A DNA stretch of 64,000 nt, taken from the NCBI GenBank assembly GCA_963920665.1, contig OY987264.1:22734906-22798905 (forward strand), given 5' to 3'. This DNA comes from Straminergon stramineum. Lineage: Eukaryota; Streptophyta; Bryopsida; Hypnales; Calliergonaceae. The notes below the pieces were generated by a model that saw nothing but the letters and a program-made list of their open reading frames with translations, searched no databases and was not told the DNA's origin. The position numbers were made by a program, and so were the translations under genes. Of the stretch, positions 23,698 through 35,038 are shown piece after piece; positions within the stretch are counted from its first letter, which is position 1, and each line of letters begins with the position of its first letter.

Positions 23698-24029
23698 AAG
23701 AACCCGCCCTGGTTGCAATCGCCGAGGCATTCTTTGCTTTACATTTTAAGAGATGCCTTTCGTAGTCAATGCGCAGGACATTCTTTCTTCGAAAAGATCC
23801 TTTGGTAATAAATGCAACAGGAAGGCCATTCTTTCTTCGAAAAAGACGGATCCTGTGGTAATAATATATATCGCATGTAATTGTGTATATGGGCTTTTTA
23901 TAAGTTAGGAAAATAAAACTCTTTGTTGCACTTCATGCTCTCAAAGGTTCTGAAAGTGGAGTAAGTTGTGCAATGAAAAGATTCTGAACTTCTGATGAAG
24001 TTTATTGGTTCTGGCCTTTGGACAAAGAC

Positions 24030-24450
24030 TAAGGTACACCAGCCTATTACCACCGTGATTTGCAATCTGAGTAGATTAGGACCAACTCCACGAGGTGCAT
24101 ATATTTTTCCAGAGGTGTGCACATGTTTCACAAATCAAACCCAAGTGGAATTATAATTTTCCAGTTAAAATTGTAATTTCTATGAATTTTTAAAGTGGAC
24201 TGCCTTGAAATTACAAAACTGCCACTAGACTAGTCATAAACATTTTATCCTAAACCTACAACTGCCATTCCATGTACCTATTAGCAATTGAGTATCCACC
24301 AATCAAGGACTGGCACATTACCCAAGTTGGAATTAATGCACTGAAATTGTCAGAAAAGCAAATGGATTTGGGTGAGTTTTATAGTGGAGATGGGGCCAAA
24401 AATAGGATGGCATTATAGGAAGCTCGTGGACATGGGTTGGTCTACCTTAT
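24030..24450 (+). mobile_element. Family H element, copy 1
   Basis: Ends are TAAGGTACACCAGCC and GGTTGGTCTACCTTA. The interior shares TTTCACAAATCAAACCCA-like, GGAATTATAATTTTCC and GGGGCCAAAA with copies at 44853-45266 and, reversed, 54195-54624. Ends fit a TA-type target. Confidence 0.65.
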
Positions 24451-24585
24451 GGCATGGACTATTGTATGGTTTATGAATCCAAGTTTCTAAATCCAATCTT
24501 CAACGGCATTCACATTAATGAATACGGTTAGGGTTTGCTTGGAGTGGTTGATTCTAGAAACATATCAAAAATTAACTTTGAAGTA

Positions 24586-25343
24586 GGGTGATTGCAAGAA
24601 ACACTTGTTCTATTTCTTGTCTTCTTGCCCTTGGACAAGTGGTTTTGTGCTCATAACTTTGTCATCCTTAGTTTGTTTGGCGTGAAATTTGGGAAGGAAG
24701 GTAGATGCAGAAGTTTCAGACATTCTGTAATTTTTTCAATTTTTTAAAAATTATTTTACTATTTTTAACCTGCCCCTGATTGGATGTCTATTTTGGCCAT
24801 TTTTTTTTTTGGGGGGGGGGTAGTACTCTTGGCGACCCCAGAAAGCAAATTGGAAGCCATGAATTGGATATGTTAGAGGTGTATTACCTTTTCAAAGATT
24901 AACGAAGAGCTTTGGTGAAAATAGCAACATGTCAATTGCGCACATGGGGTTAAAGTGACCTTCCTTTGCGCAAAGGCTACAAAGAGGGAAAAAAATTTCC
25001 TACATGAATTTTTTGGTGAAATAGGAGTTCAATCTTCTCTAGCAAAATGGCCTTTTTGGGGGGAATTTTTTGAATTTTTTTTGAATTACTAAAAATGAAA
25101 AAGCCAACAGACCCTATTTTTCCTAGTTTCTATTGCCAGTGGCTTCTGTAGTACTCTGTAGTACTCTATAGTACTACATAGTACTAAATCAACAGCCCAG
25201 ATTCTCAGGTGCTGAAATCGACAGTTCAGATTCACGAGCGCAGTGTTGATGCGCAATTTGACAAGTCTTTGTAGTACTACCAATCTTGTGGCCAAAAACT
25301 GTGATTCTGATCAAAAGACGTGAAGTGTTTCTTGTAATCACCC
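24586..25343 (+). mobile_element. Family J element, copy 2 (both ends)
   Basis: Left end GGGTGATTGCAAGAAACACT and right end AGTGTTTCTTGTAATCACCC are inverted repeats over 20 bp with one mismatch. The interior has a T10G10 block at 24801-24820 and a run of TAGTACTCT-type units near 25145-25190. Non-coding. Confidence 0.7.
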
Positions 25344-25518
25344 AGCAATTGGTTTCCCTACTATCCACATTATCAATAAATTCATATTGTAATTTACCTA
25401 GGATAGAGCTTCACAACGGTCACACCTCTCTTGTTGGGAAGACATTCTATGACAAAGTAACATGCCGTTCTATGACGGGAGGGGGGAACTTGGGAAGTCA
25501 TCAAAGTCTTTTTTGTAG

Positions 25519-25893
25519 TTAACTCTGGAACACTAGACTAATCAACATGGAAATCATCCATTTTGGTACTGTGTGAATCATTTGCTTAAAAAAACTCAAG
25601 AGCACTCATCAATTGTCATACTATTGTACAAGACTTCTTTTTTTCACACACAATTCTAAAGATGAACATTTGTACTTATAACCTACATTGAAGATTCTTT
25701 GTCATTCATCATACACTTTGGATTGGCTTCTATGTGGAGTTAGGGATGATGAAGCCAACAAATCAACAGTAGAATGAGAACTACAGAAAAATCAAACTCC
25801 CCATTCCATCATTGATTAGTGGGCTTCACCGACCCTAACTCTACATGGAAGCGTACTCTTAATTAGTGTCCATGGCGTCTTTCTAGGGTGAAC
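25519..25893. mobile_element. Family A element, copy 3, interrupted
   Basis: Starts at a TTAA and follows the A pattern (GGAAATCATCC, GTGTGAATCAT, TTGTCATTCATC). The tail resumes at about 25866 (GTCCATGGCGTCTTTCTAGG) after an inserted inverted-repeat element at 25736-25852. The right end is degenerate (GGGTGAAC). Confidence 0.5.
25736..25852. mobile_element. Small MITE nested in family A copy 3
   Basis: GCTTCTATGTGGAGTTAGGG at the left is mirrored by CCCTAACTCTACATGGAAGC at the right, one mismatch in 20. About 117 bp with a short spacer. Confidence 0.65.
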
Positions 25894-26487
25894 TTTGTTG
25901 ACATGATGTAAAAAATTATCTTAGAGGCAAATACCGATTTTCTATTCATATTTGCAACTACGCAAAGGAATTTCCTTCACCTCAAAATCCTACTTGTTGA
26001 ATTTTAAGTGTTTCAACTTCCCAACCACCCAATTACCCTCTACAAATTAAACTAAATTCATTCATGGAATCCAAGAAGGGATTATTCCAATTTTCAAGGA
26101 GGAATGGTTTTGGTTCATTAACAATGTTATGACTTTAAACTAAAGGACATTTAAGAGAGAATATGAGAAATTATATTTTAATGATGATATTATTTTTTTA
26201 AGTGGTAATACAATACAAGTAGTAATTTAATTATTTTCTTTCATTTTTGACACAAACTTAAATTCTAATGCAAAAACAACATAAAGTAGTCTACTCTTAA
26301 AGAGACCATTTAAAAGCCAATTTCCATTTGGGAACAGCTAAACTCCTTGAAACAATTTTCAGTAAATTTTCTTAGGAAGAAAACTATAATTGGAATGAAA
26401 ATGGAATCATTTCATATTTTGGGGACCTTTGTCGAATTAGTTATGAATTTTTTTAAGTTGAAATGCAGTGGTCACTAAAAGCAACCA

Positions 26488-26810
26488 TATTAAAAGGGAT
26501 TTCAGCCCTCTACAAGACTGTGAATTCCGAGAGTTTCTAAACAGTGGGGAACATCACCACAATAGTGATCTAATGTGGCAGTGACACTACCACATTAGAT
26601 ATTAATAATTCATTAATAAATTTTTATTTTTAAATTATTTTTAAAGAAAAAAAAATTTATATAATTTTTTAATAATTTAATGTTTTTAATTCTTTTAATT
26701 CTTTTTTAAAACGTTTAAATAATTTTTTATTTTAGACAATAGAGGCTAGTTCCCAACGTAGGGAACAGGCCTGAAACAATCTTTCTATGTCCTCAAATCT
26801 CCCCTAATGC
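26488..26810. mobile_element. Family F element, copy 2
   Basis: The right end CCTCAAATCTCCCCTAATGC is well kept, the left end (TTAAAAGGGATTTCAGCC) is decayed. The interior shares ATCTAATGTGGC and ACTACCACATTAGAT-like strings with copy 1. Confidence 0.6.
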
Positions 26811-27007
26811 CTCCTGAAATGTACATGGTTATAGAATATTACATTGAAGAAAGCAAAATGTACCTTTGTGTCGTGTTCACTTCTAGAGCATAATCACTTT
26901 TACAGAAGACTACCTTATTGTGCAAGCAACACCAAGTACAAGCATGAAGTCAAAGAGCAAATACTTTTGGAACTACCAAATGCAAGACAATGGTGATATC
27001 AATTGTA

Positions 27008-27581
27008 CTCCCTCCATCCCCAAATGATCTTCCTATTGGCCTCAATTTTTTGTCCCAAAATGATCTTCTTGTTGTACTTTGTCACATTGCAAATTAGTCA
27101 AATTCAACTTTTGATTGCTATTTGGGACCAACAAAAAAACTCCAAGTAGTAGTTCCCCCTCCATCCATGCAATCATCAATCGAAAGCCAATTAAAATCAA
27201 AGTGATTGAAGAGGTCAATCAACATTGTTCGATCTTATTTTTTGCATCTCTTTAAGGGTTGCCCAATTAAAAGAGATGAAGCTTTGAGAGGCGGAACAAA
27301 GGTCTATACATGATCTTGGGTCTATACTAACTACCCACAAAATGACAACCTCACACTCAACAATTAAGTGCCCATTGGTGCTCCTTGAAAATGTCCAAAA
27401 AATTCCACTTTTTTGTACTCCAAAACTATACTTTGAAAAGTGCAACAAAACTCAAAGTTTTTAGGATGATAAGAGTGCATTGAACTCTACTTACAACATG
27501 AAATGAGTTTTTAAAATGATACTTTCAACCTTAATGCCAAACATTTTGTCCAACATGAAGTTCATTTTGGGACAGAGGGAG
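27008..27581. mobile_element. Stowaway/mariner-type element with CTCCCTCC ends
   Basis: Left end CTCCCTCCATCCCCAAATGA and right end TTCATTTTGGGACAGAGGGAG are inverted repeats, with TA on each side (27006-27007 and 27582-27583). CTCCCTCC(G/A)TCCC is the signature end of plant mariner-like elements. 574 bp, no transposase frame. Confidence 0.8.
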
Positions 27582-27583
27582 TA

Positions 27584-29269
27584 CTATGCAATCGTTTGAT
27601 GCAATCCATGTCCAACAATTGGACTTGTGTAACAACATTCTAGTGTAAACAAACGTCATTCCGCAGAACAAAATTGTTGTAGACTTGTGACACCTTGGTT
27701 GGAGAAACCACATTATTAGTTGGAATAACAACTTGGAATCTAGGATGGAGATGGTTGGGGTCAGGCTGTCATTTCTACTACACCAGTCCCTCACCAATAG
27801 AACAAGGAGCCTAGGCTCACCAAACATTGGATTTTTGACACCAACATGCATATGGCCACTCAAGGCTTCAGCCCACCTTTTGGAGCTATTTTAGTTGGGG
27901 GCTCACTTGTAGGGTTGTAGAAAAATAGGAAATCAATACATATAGTAGGAGTAGAGAAGGAACACTCCAAAAGTTGTAAACATTCAGGGGCGTGGTAGGG
28001 CCCAACTAACTTTGTGTGGGCAAATGGCCTCTTCTTTCCCCACCTAAGCTATTCCATCTTCCCTACATTATATTTGGCAATTTGCTCTAACCAAGCTTCA
28101 TTCATTGTCTCCTTCAAATCTAGATTCACTATTGGATGATAGATTTTTGTGTACATCGTATGATTTACAAAAATCATTTATTTTGAATGGACTAGTGGTG
28201 ACCACTTTTTAAAACTTCAAAGTCTTTAACAATGTAATTATGCTTCCATTTTTCAACTATATATAGGTTCAAATAAAAAGAAATTATATATATTTTTCAC
28301 GATGTAATCAAATTTCTTCTATGAGTCCTAAAATATTATTTTTTTGTGAAAACTTGAAATAATTGTGAAATTTTTATAAAAAGTGAAAACAATTCATATT
28401 AAATACAATTATCCTAAAAAAATCTAAATTTTTCTTCATATGTGTATATTATAATCTAGAAAAGCATAGTACAATAAAAGTTATAGTATCATTATAAATT
28501 TCTAATATTAGAATATTAGCAAACTATGATTTTATGCACACAATTTGAATGGAATTGCAATAAATTTTTTGATGATTATGGATTTCTCAAATTTTCAAAT
28601 TAGAATAGAAACTTGCCTAAATAAACTTCATATCATTAGTTGACCTCAAATTCAAAAAGGCCATTTTTATGGCTAAACTTCATATCAAGAGTAACTAGCA
28701 ATGCTAATATATGAGTGTGTGAGCATGAGCCTATGAGAAATTGAGCTTACAAATTTGAAGAAGCATTAGAAAACTTCATTATGTTTTTAAAAATAGATTC
28801 CATCTTAAAATTTGGGTCAAATTTTATTATTTTCAGTAAATTTTAGTACCTACTACCATGGATTTATTACCATAGATCTATTATTGTGATTTTATAGAAT
28901 TCAAATGAAAATTCTAATTTTCAATCTTATCTAGAAGTATACACTATGAAGATGAAAAATTCAATTGATGTGAAAGATGAATGGAGATGGAAATAAGTTT
29001 CTTTAGAATATTGATTGATCATTGTTCAATAATAGTGTGCATCCTCTCTAGGTTGATAAGAAGGTACCAATAATTTTCTCTTGATGTGCTATTATTTTAG
29101 AAAAAAAAAAGTTGTTAATAAGATTTCATTATGTGTGGAAAGAGCTTAGCCACACCAAATTTCATTTTTTGTTAATCACTATCTTGTAGTAGTATGGATT
29201 TTCTTGGGGCTAATGGGGGAGGGGGGTTGTACCTACATTTATGTCTTAATGTGTCAGCAATCAAACTTG
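27584..29269. other. AT-rich intergenic DNA
   Basis: No gene or clear repeat pair was supported. Confidence 0.4.
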
Positions 29270-29496
29270 TTAATCCTTGAACATCGGGCTGGTCACCGTA
29301 GAAATCAGGCATTTTAGAACCATGTGACATCATCCATTTTTAAAAAAAAAAATACTTGTTGGGAGTCAAACAACTATAGAAGATCTCTTCTTTCCACACC
29401 TAATTATGAGGATGAATAGTTGCACTTTGTCCTACAAAGCACAATTCCTTGTCATTCAATAGACAAAAAACGTCCGTTGTGTCGTTTAGGGGTTAA
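29270..29496. mobile_element. Family A element, copy 4
   Basis: Runs from TTAATCCTTGAACATCGGG to TTTAGGGGTTAA, 227 bp, the same length as copy 1. Shares GTCACCGTAGAAATCA, GAGGATGAATAGTTGCA and GACAAAAAACGTCCGTTG with the other copies. Confidence 0.75.
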
Positions 29497-29819
29497 AATT
29501 TTAGAAAATATTGTTAAGATTATTAAGATTTTAAGAAAATATTTGGTTGACAACAATTATTTTATAAGGAACGAGCTTAGTTACACCAAAATGTTGATTA
29601 GTTGATCATTGTCCTGTTGTGGGACCTCCTCAGGATCCAACTCTTCTATCTCGATTACATAGTCATTTGGTTGATCACTCCCTCTTGTTGCTTAGGAGTT
29701 GAGACCTCTCAGCGTCGAGAGGAATATACTACTTATTGGACTTTGATAGATTCTTATGATCACTCCCCTTTTTCTACTTGGTACCTCTTAGCATCGAGGA
29801 GAGACGCCTAGTCATGGTA
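29497..29819. other. Intergenic DNA with a short internal duplication
   Basis: GATCACTCCC followed by CCTCTCAGCGTCGAGAGG (about 29671-29722) recurs as GATCACTCCCC and CCTCTTAGCATCGAGGAG (about 29758-29805). A 69-aa plus-strand frame spans both but has no recognisable family. Confidence 0.35.
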
Positions 29820-30045
29820 AAAAAAATTTAATTTTAAATTTTAAAAATCTTCATTTTTTCTTCAAAAATTCATGATAATTTTGAAATTTTTCCAAATAAA
29901 TTTGAAAATTTGAAGATCAATATCATACATTTGATTTCATCTCTGGAAAAAAATTCACTCCTAAGTAATGAAGAAATAGAGGATATAAATTGGAGGACTT
30001 TCAAATTTGACCATATGATCATAGGCTCCATTCTCTAGGGGTTAA
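29820..30045. repeat. Family D copy 2
   Basis: Shares GATTTCATCTCT, GAGGATATA, CATAGGCTCCATTC and the terminal TCTAGGGGTTAA with 7900-8071. The left border is uncertain. Confidence 0.45.
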
Positions 30046-31606
30046 AAATGTCACCAAGATGATCCATTAGCCATATTTGAGGGGTTCTAGTGAGCTGGCC
30101 TATATGTTGAGTCTTGAACATCTACAATAGTTAAATACATATTTGCCCTCTAATTTGAAGGTAGTTAATTTTATATATCATTCACTCTCCTCAGTAATGT
30201 TGGGGTCTCCAATTCCGAATATTAATTCCAAATTTTCATTAGTAAGAAAGAAAGAAATTCAACATTTCTAACTGGGTGTGAAGGATCTTTACAATTTTAT
30301 ATGGTTTTGTTTTTTGTTTTTCCTTTTTTCCTTTTTTTTCCTTTTTTTTTTCAAACCGAGAATCAAACTTCGAAATATCTGAGTGACTTTGCTTTCGGTA
30401 TCAATTAGTGCAAATGTAATAAGTTAAATTCAATAAGTTACTATAAATGGCATAAGTTAAATTTAATAAGTTACTGTAAATTGTAATAGGTTAAATTTAA
30501 TAAGTTAAGAGGACAAATTGATTGATTCTAAACAACGCTTTTCCAGAAGATTATGATGTTGAATTGATGATTCATAATTGATGTAGGCTTGATTTATATT
30601 TATATATGGCAGGATTTTTTGACCCAATATGGTAACAGTTGCACTGTTGCACACTATAAATTTGCAATCTACAGTATTTTATTCCAAGACGGAGTTTTAT
30701 ATTGTCCAAATGAAAAGTGAGAGAAGACTTTCTACTTAAGATTATGTACAAGAAAAGTAGTAATAAAAAATTGAAACAAAAAGAAAAAATAATTGAAACA
30801 AAAGTATGCACAAGATCAAGTAAATTAAAAGGCTGTCACCTGCTAATGATATCAAGGAAAAACAGTCTTTATATTACACTGTTGTGGGTTGACTCCTTCC
30901 ATTGGATTTAAAAATTAAAAAAAATTTACACAAATAAAGGTGAACTTCCATTGGATTTTTGGGTAGTGAGTTACGCCCAAGCATAATTATGTAGCTAAAC
31001 AAATGTCAATAGCGTAATCTTCATCATGTAGAATATGTACTTATGGACACAATTGTTGTTTGTAAGTGATTTGAATTCAAAGTGGACAACCACAAATACT
31101 AAATTTTTAACCACTTGAAACCATTCTAAATTTTTAACTAATTTAGAAACCACTTGAAAATTTCAATTCCCATGCATGCTATCCAAGTCATGTTAGGCAT
31201 TTTTTTGACACATTGACTTCCAAATTTTCATGACTTTATTTTATCAAAAAGTTCTCCAAAATTGCCATTTCAAGTGCAAGAGCAAAAATGTCTTACTTTT
31301 GAAATTCAACCATAAGGGCTTACATTAGACAATAAGGAAAATGCGTGGTAAATTTTTTGAAAATATGGATTTGCATATTTGAAAAATTTAAATAGTGTTT
31401 GAGTGAAGAAAAGATATATTATGAATAACAACAATATACACTTGTTCCTACGACACTTCCCTCTTTCCTTGTTTTAGCATATTAGGGCATCTTCAATTGA
31501 TGCTAGAGATAAAACCTTGTATCACTATTTTTCCAGGCCATTTTCCATGTATTTGGGGTGGTGTTTGATTTGCCAATTGGAGCCTTCCAATGCGTTTCAA
31601 GCAATA
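30046..31606. other. AT-rich intergenic DNA
   Basis: No gene was supported. A pyrimidine-rich T/C tract lies at about 30308-30352, and TTAAATTTAATAAGTTA-like strings recur between 30421 and 30510. Confidence 0.4.
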
Positions 31607-32185
31607 TTAACCCCGAAAAGGACCGAATGACCGTTGGACGTACGTAGGCAATCTTGGGTAGGTTTGTATGAAGTTGTTTTCTAATAGATGTTCTTCAAAT
31701 TTTGACTCAAGGTCTGAACATGCATCCCCTAAGTGGGAATATAATTTTTTTTTCGATCGGATGCCCAGATCAAAAGTTATGCTGCCCTAAACTTTTCTGG
31801 CAGCTCGGGCAGCATGCGCAAAACACCTCCTCTACTTCTGAAATTTGGCAGGTATGTAACTTTCATGATGAAAGATGAAAATGTCAAAAAAAATAACCAT
31901 GTGTAGTGTAAAAATCTCACTCTAGGAGGAGTTAAAGGCTGCTGGCCCTGTGGGGCAAGGTCGAAAAAAAACTTTTTCTCCTAACTTCAAACGTTATAAT
32001 CTTTCAATCCATATGGTCAAAGTTTCTGAAATTTTTTCCACACATTCCTATAGTAGTCTAGTACAAATTTGTACGGTTGAATTTTGAAAAAAAACTTCTT
32101 TTAAATTTTTTTTCCTCATTGCCCTAAAAAGTGACAGTTTTTCACAATTTGTGTCTAAAACGTGCCTCAGTCCTTTAGGGGTTAA
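31607..32185 (+). mobile_element. Family B element, copy 1
   Basis: 579 bp from TTAACCCCGAAAAGGACCG to CAGTCCTTTAGGGGTTAA. Nearly colinear with 34461-35038, sharing GATCAAAAGTTATGCTGCCC-like, GGCAGCTCGGGCAGCATG and CTAACTTCAAACGTTATAAT strings. There is no reading frame of note. Confidence 0.85.
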
Positions 32186-34460
32186 AATGATAATGTTGGT
32201 TGAATTCATTGCCTTTATGCTTGATCAAAGATAATCTTGCTATTGTGGAGCATTGTAGAACATTGACACTAACATCATCAAGGATTCTTGCACTTGGAGA
32301 CCATTATTATAGATTCCAATTGGGAGCATAATTTGTGTTGGTAATGATGATTTGCTAAGACCACTCTAATTTTTGTCTCTTAGCTAGCTAGCTTTTGAAG
32401 TGGTTTCTTTTCTTTGTCCAATGTCTAAATTCAAGTTTTCTTGTACCAATTCAAAGTACTCTTGAATGTGCTTCTAATGATAGAAGTTTTGAGCTCTAAT
32501 TACAAAGCAGTCAAATTTTTGAGTTACATTTGATGGGGCAATTATTTGGGTCTATTGAAGATGCCTTTACAACTCACAATCCCTTATATCTATACATAAT
32601 ACATTTATTGTCAATACACATTACACAAGCCATAAAAGACATAAAGAATGTGCTTGGTGCATGTTGCACCTTACAAGACTTTGAACCTTCTTAACTACAG
32701 ATTTTTGTACATCACATTTTGATTTAAAGTTTTTTTATGTTGAAGAATTGAATTGAGAGTCTAGATTAAAATTTCAAAAATGATAACTTGATTCTCATTC
32801 TTTAAAAATTGTGTTACATAGAAGTAGGTACAAGATAGAAGGCAAAACAAAACAATTGATAAATCCAAGATGGAATTAAAACATACTAAATTACCAATTC
32901 CACTACAAAAAAACAAGGGTGTAAATGACTAGTCAACAATGACTATAGTGTTACAATGTTGAGATTTTTCTAGCAAGCAAACCAAACCCTCTCAAATTTT
33001 TTGGCTTTTGAAGTTGAGAAAATAATATTCAAGAATGAATCATATACATTATTCTTTATTAATTCAAAAAGATGCTATGATTGCTCACAAAACAAGATGC
33101 TTCATCACTTTCACATTACTAATCTAAATAGAATGAATAAAATCTTTCTATATAGACAAAATATAATCTTTGAAAAAGAAATTTAATTAAAATATATTTT
33201 AAGTGTATTTTTCTTCATGCATGGATTCCATTATTTTTAGATTAGGTGGCATAAGTTTTGCTCGAGATCATTGATTGAAATAAAAATTATATTCCCAAAA
33301 TGCTAATATGTTTTCTGCTTTAGAAAGAAGTTTTGAAAAATCACACCAAAAATTGAGATCATAGGAAGCTACCAACAAACTTTCCTTTGTCCCCCAGAAG
33401 GGAACTTTGGGACTTTAAGGGATAAGTAGGTTGTCCTATTGTACTTTCATTTGTTCCCTATGCAAGGAAACTTCCACCTTTACACATTAGCACTATTGTC
33501 CTTTCAAACGCAAACATGTATAGAACCACTTCCACATTGATGGTTGGTGACTCTTGCTTCTATTCATATTACACTCAAGTCTTTTTAATCTAATCCTCTT
33601 TGCAATGGCATTTCAAAATATCTTGACTACTTGCCACAATTATTATTGACTTCAACACACTCACTTGTCTTATATTCAAACTATTTGACCTTTACTATGA
33701 TTGTGTCTTCAAAGCAATCACATTAAAGAAGTTAGAGTGTATAAGTATTATATTTTAATAATTAATAAAGTTTAGATGATCCGAACGTTCTAATTTTAAA
33801 TTTTTTTCAAAATATTCCACTATTGAACTCAATTACATTGGTAGAGTGGTAGACAATCATGTGCAAATGGTTACAACCAACAATTGGGGGTTCTAAATTG
33901 GTACACTTTTACATCTCCATGCATGCATTCATCATGGATAGTCAAGTTGGAAACATTCAAACTTGTTTCATGACAATAGTAGAGTGATTCAAAACCTAAA
34001 GGATTAACAAAATCACTACAATAGACAAATATCTCTTAATCCTTGAGACTCCTTGTTAGAAAAGAGAATGCAGATTTGGAGCTTTAGGGGCAAAAGAAGT
34101 TAAGACTTGCTAAGATTCTTGACTTCAAATTTTCAATTTTGCAAGTCAGTTTCTTTTCATCTTATTATTTTATGAAGTGATATAGAACCTTGCACAAAAA
34201 TTATCAAGCATCAAGTGACCACGCCAATCACATCACTGAAGAATAGACAAAATTTGCTTTTTCAACATACATGAGTGTCATGCAATCCCATCCATTTCAT
34301 ACAAGTTAACTTGTAGGCAGCTCTTGAAATCATTTGTAATCCATCGCCAATGGATGTCAGGACTGTTTAGGAGTATTAAGAATTTCAGAGATTCTACAAA
34401 CTTCTTAGGAATTTTACAGATTGGTGTTTGAAATCTACTACAGAATGTAAAAAATGGCCT
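32186..34460. other. AT-rich intergenic DNA
   Basis: No gene was supported. A 50-bp stretch at about 32901-32950 begins CACTACAAAAAAAC and ends CTATAGTG, too little to call a CACTA relic. Confidence 0.4.
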
Positions 34461-35038
34461 TTAACCCCTAAAGGACCAAGTGTCCGTTCAGCGTACGCAA
34501 GAAATCTCAGGTAGGCTCCTATGAAGTCATTTGTAGGCGGATGTTCATGAAATTCTGACATGTAGTGGATTTATGTATCCCCTTCCTGAAAATCTAATTT
34601 TTTTTCCGATCGGGTGCCCGGATCAAAAGTTACACTGCCCTGAACTTTGAGGGCAGCTCGGGCAGCATGTGCAAAACTCTTCCTATGATTTTGAAATTTG
34701 GCGGGTGTGTAGCTTACATGATCCAAGTTGAAAATGTAAAAAAAAAATAACCCTATTTAGTGTAAGAATCTCATTCTAGAAGGAGTTAAAGTTTGCAAGC
34801 CATGTCGGGCAAGGTTGGAAAAAAACTTTTTCACCTAACTTCAAACGTTATAATCTTTCAATCCGTGCGGTCAAAGTTTCTAAAAAATTTTCCACATATT
34901 CCCAAAGAAGTCTAGTTCAAATTTGTGCGGTTGAATTTTGAAAAAAAAACTTTTTTTTTCATTTTTTTCTTACTGCCCTAAAAAGTGTCAATTTTGACAA
35001 TTCCTGCCCGAAATGTGCCTCGGTCCTTTAGGGGTTAA
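34461..35038 (+). mobile_element. Family B element, copy 2
   Basis: 578 bp from TTAACCCCTAAAGGACCAAG to TCGGTCCTTTAGGGGTTAA. This is the cleanest copy, with both termini intact and inverted over about 17 bp. The interior matches copy 1 in the same orientation. Confidence 0.85.

Noticed and set aside
32901..32950. Possible second CACTA element (CACTACAAAA...CTATAGTG)
   Set aside because: Only about 50 bp with 5-7 bp of inverted ends, expected by chance in AT-rich DNA.
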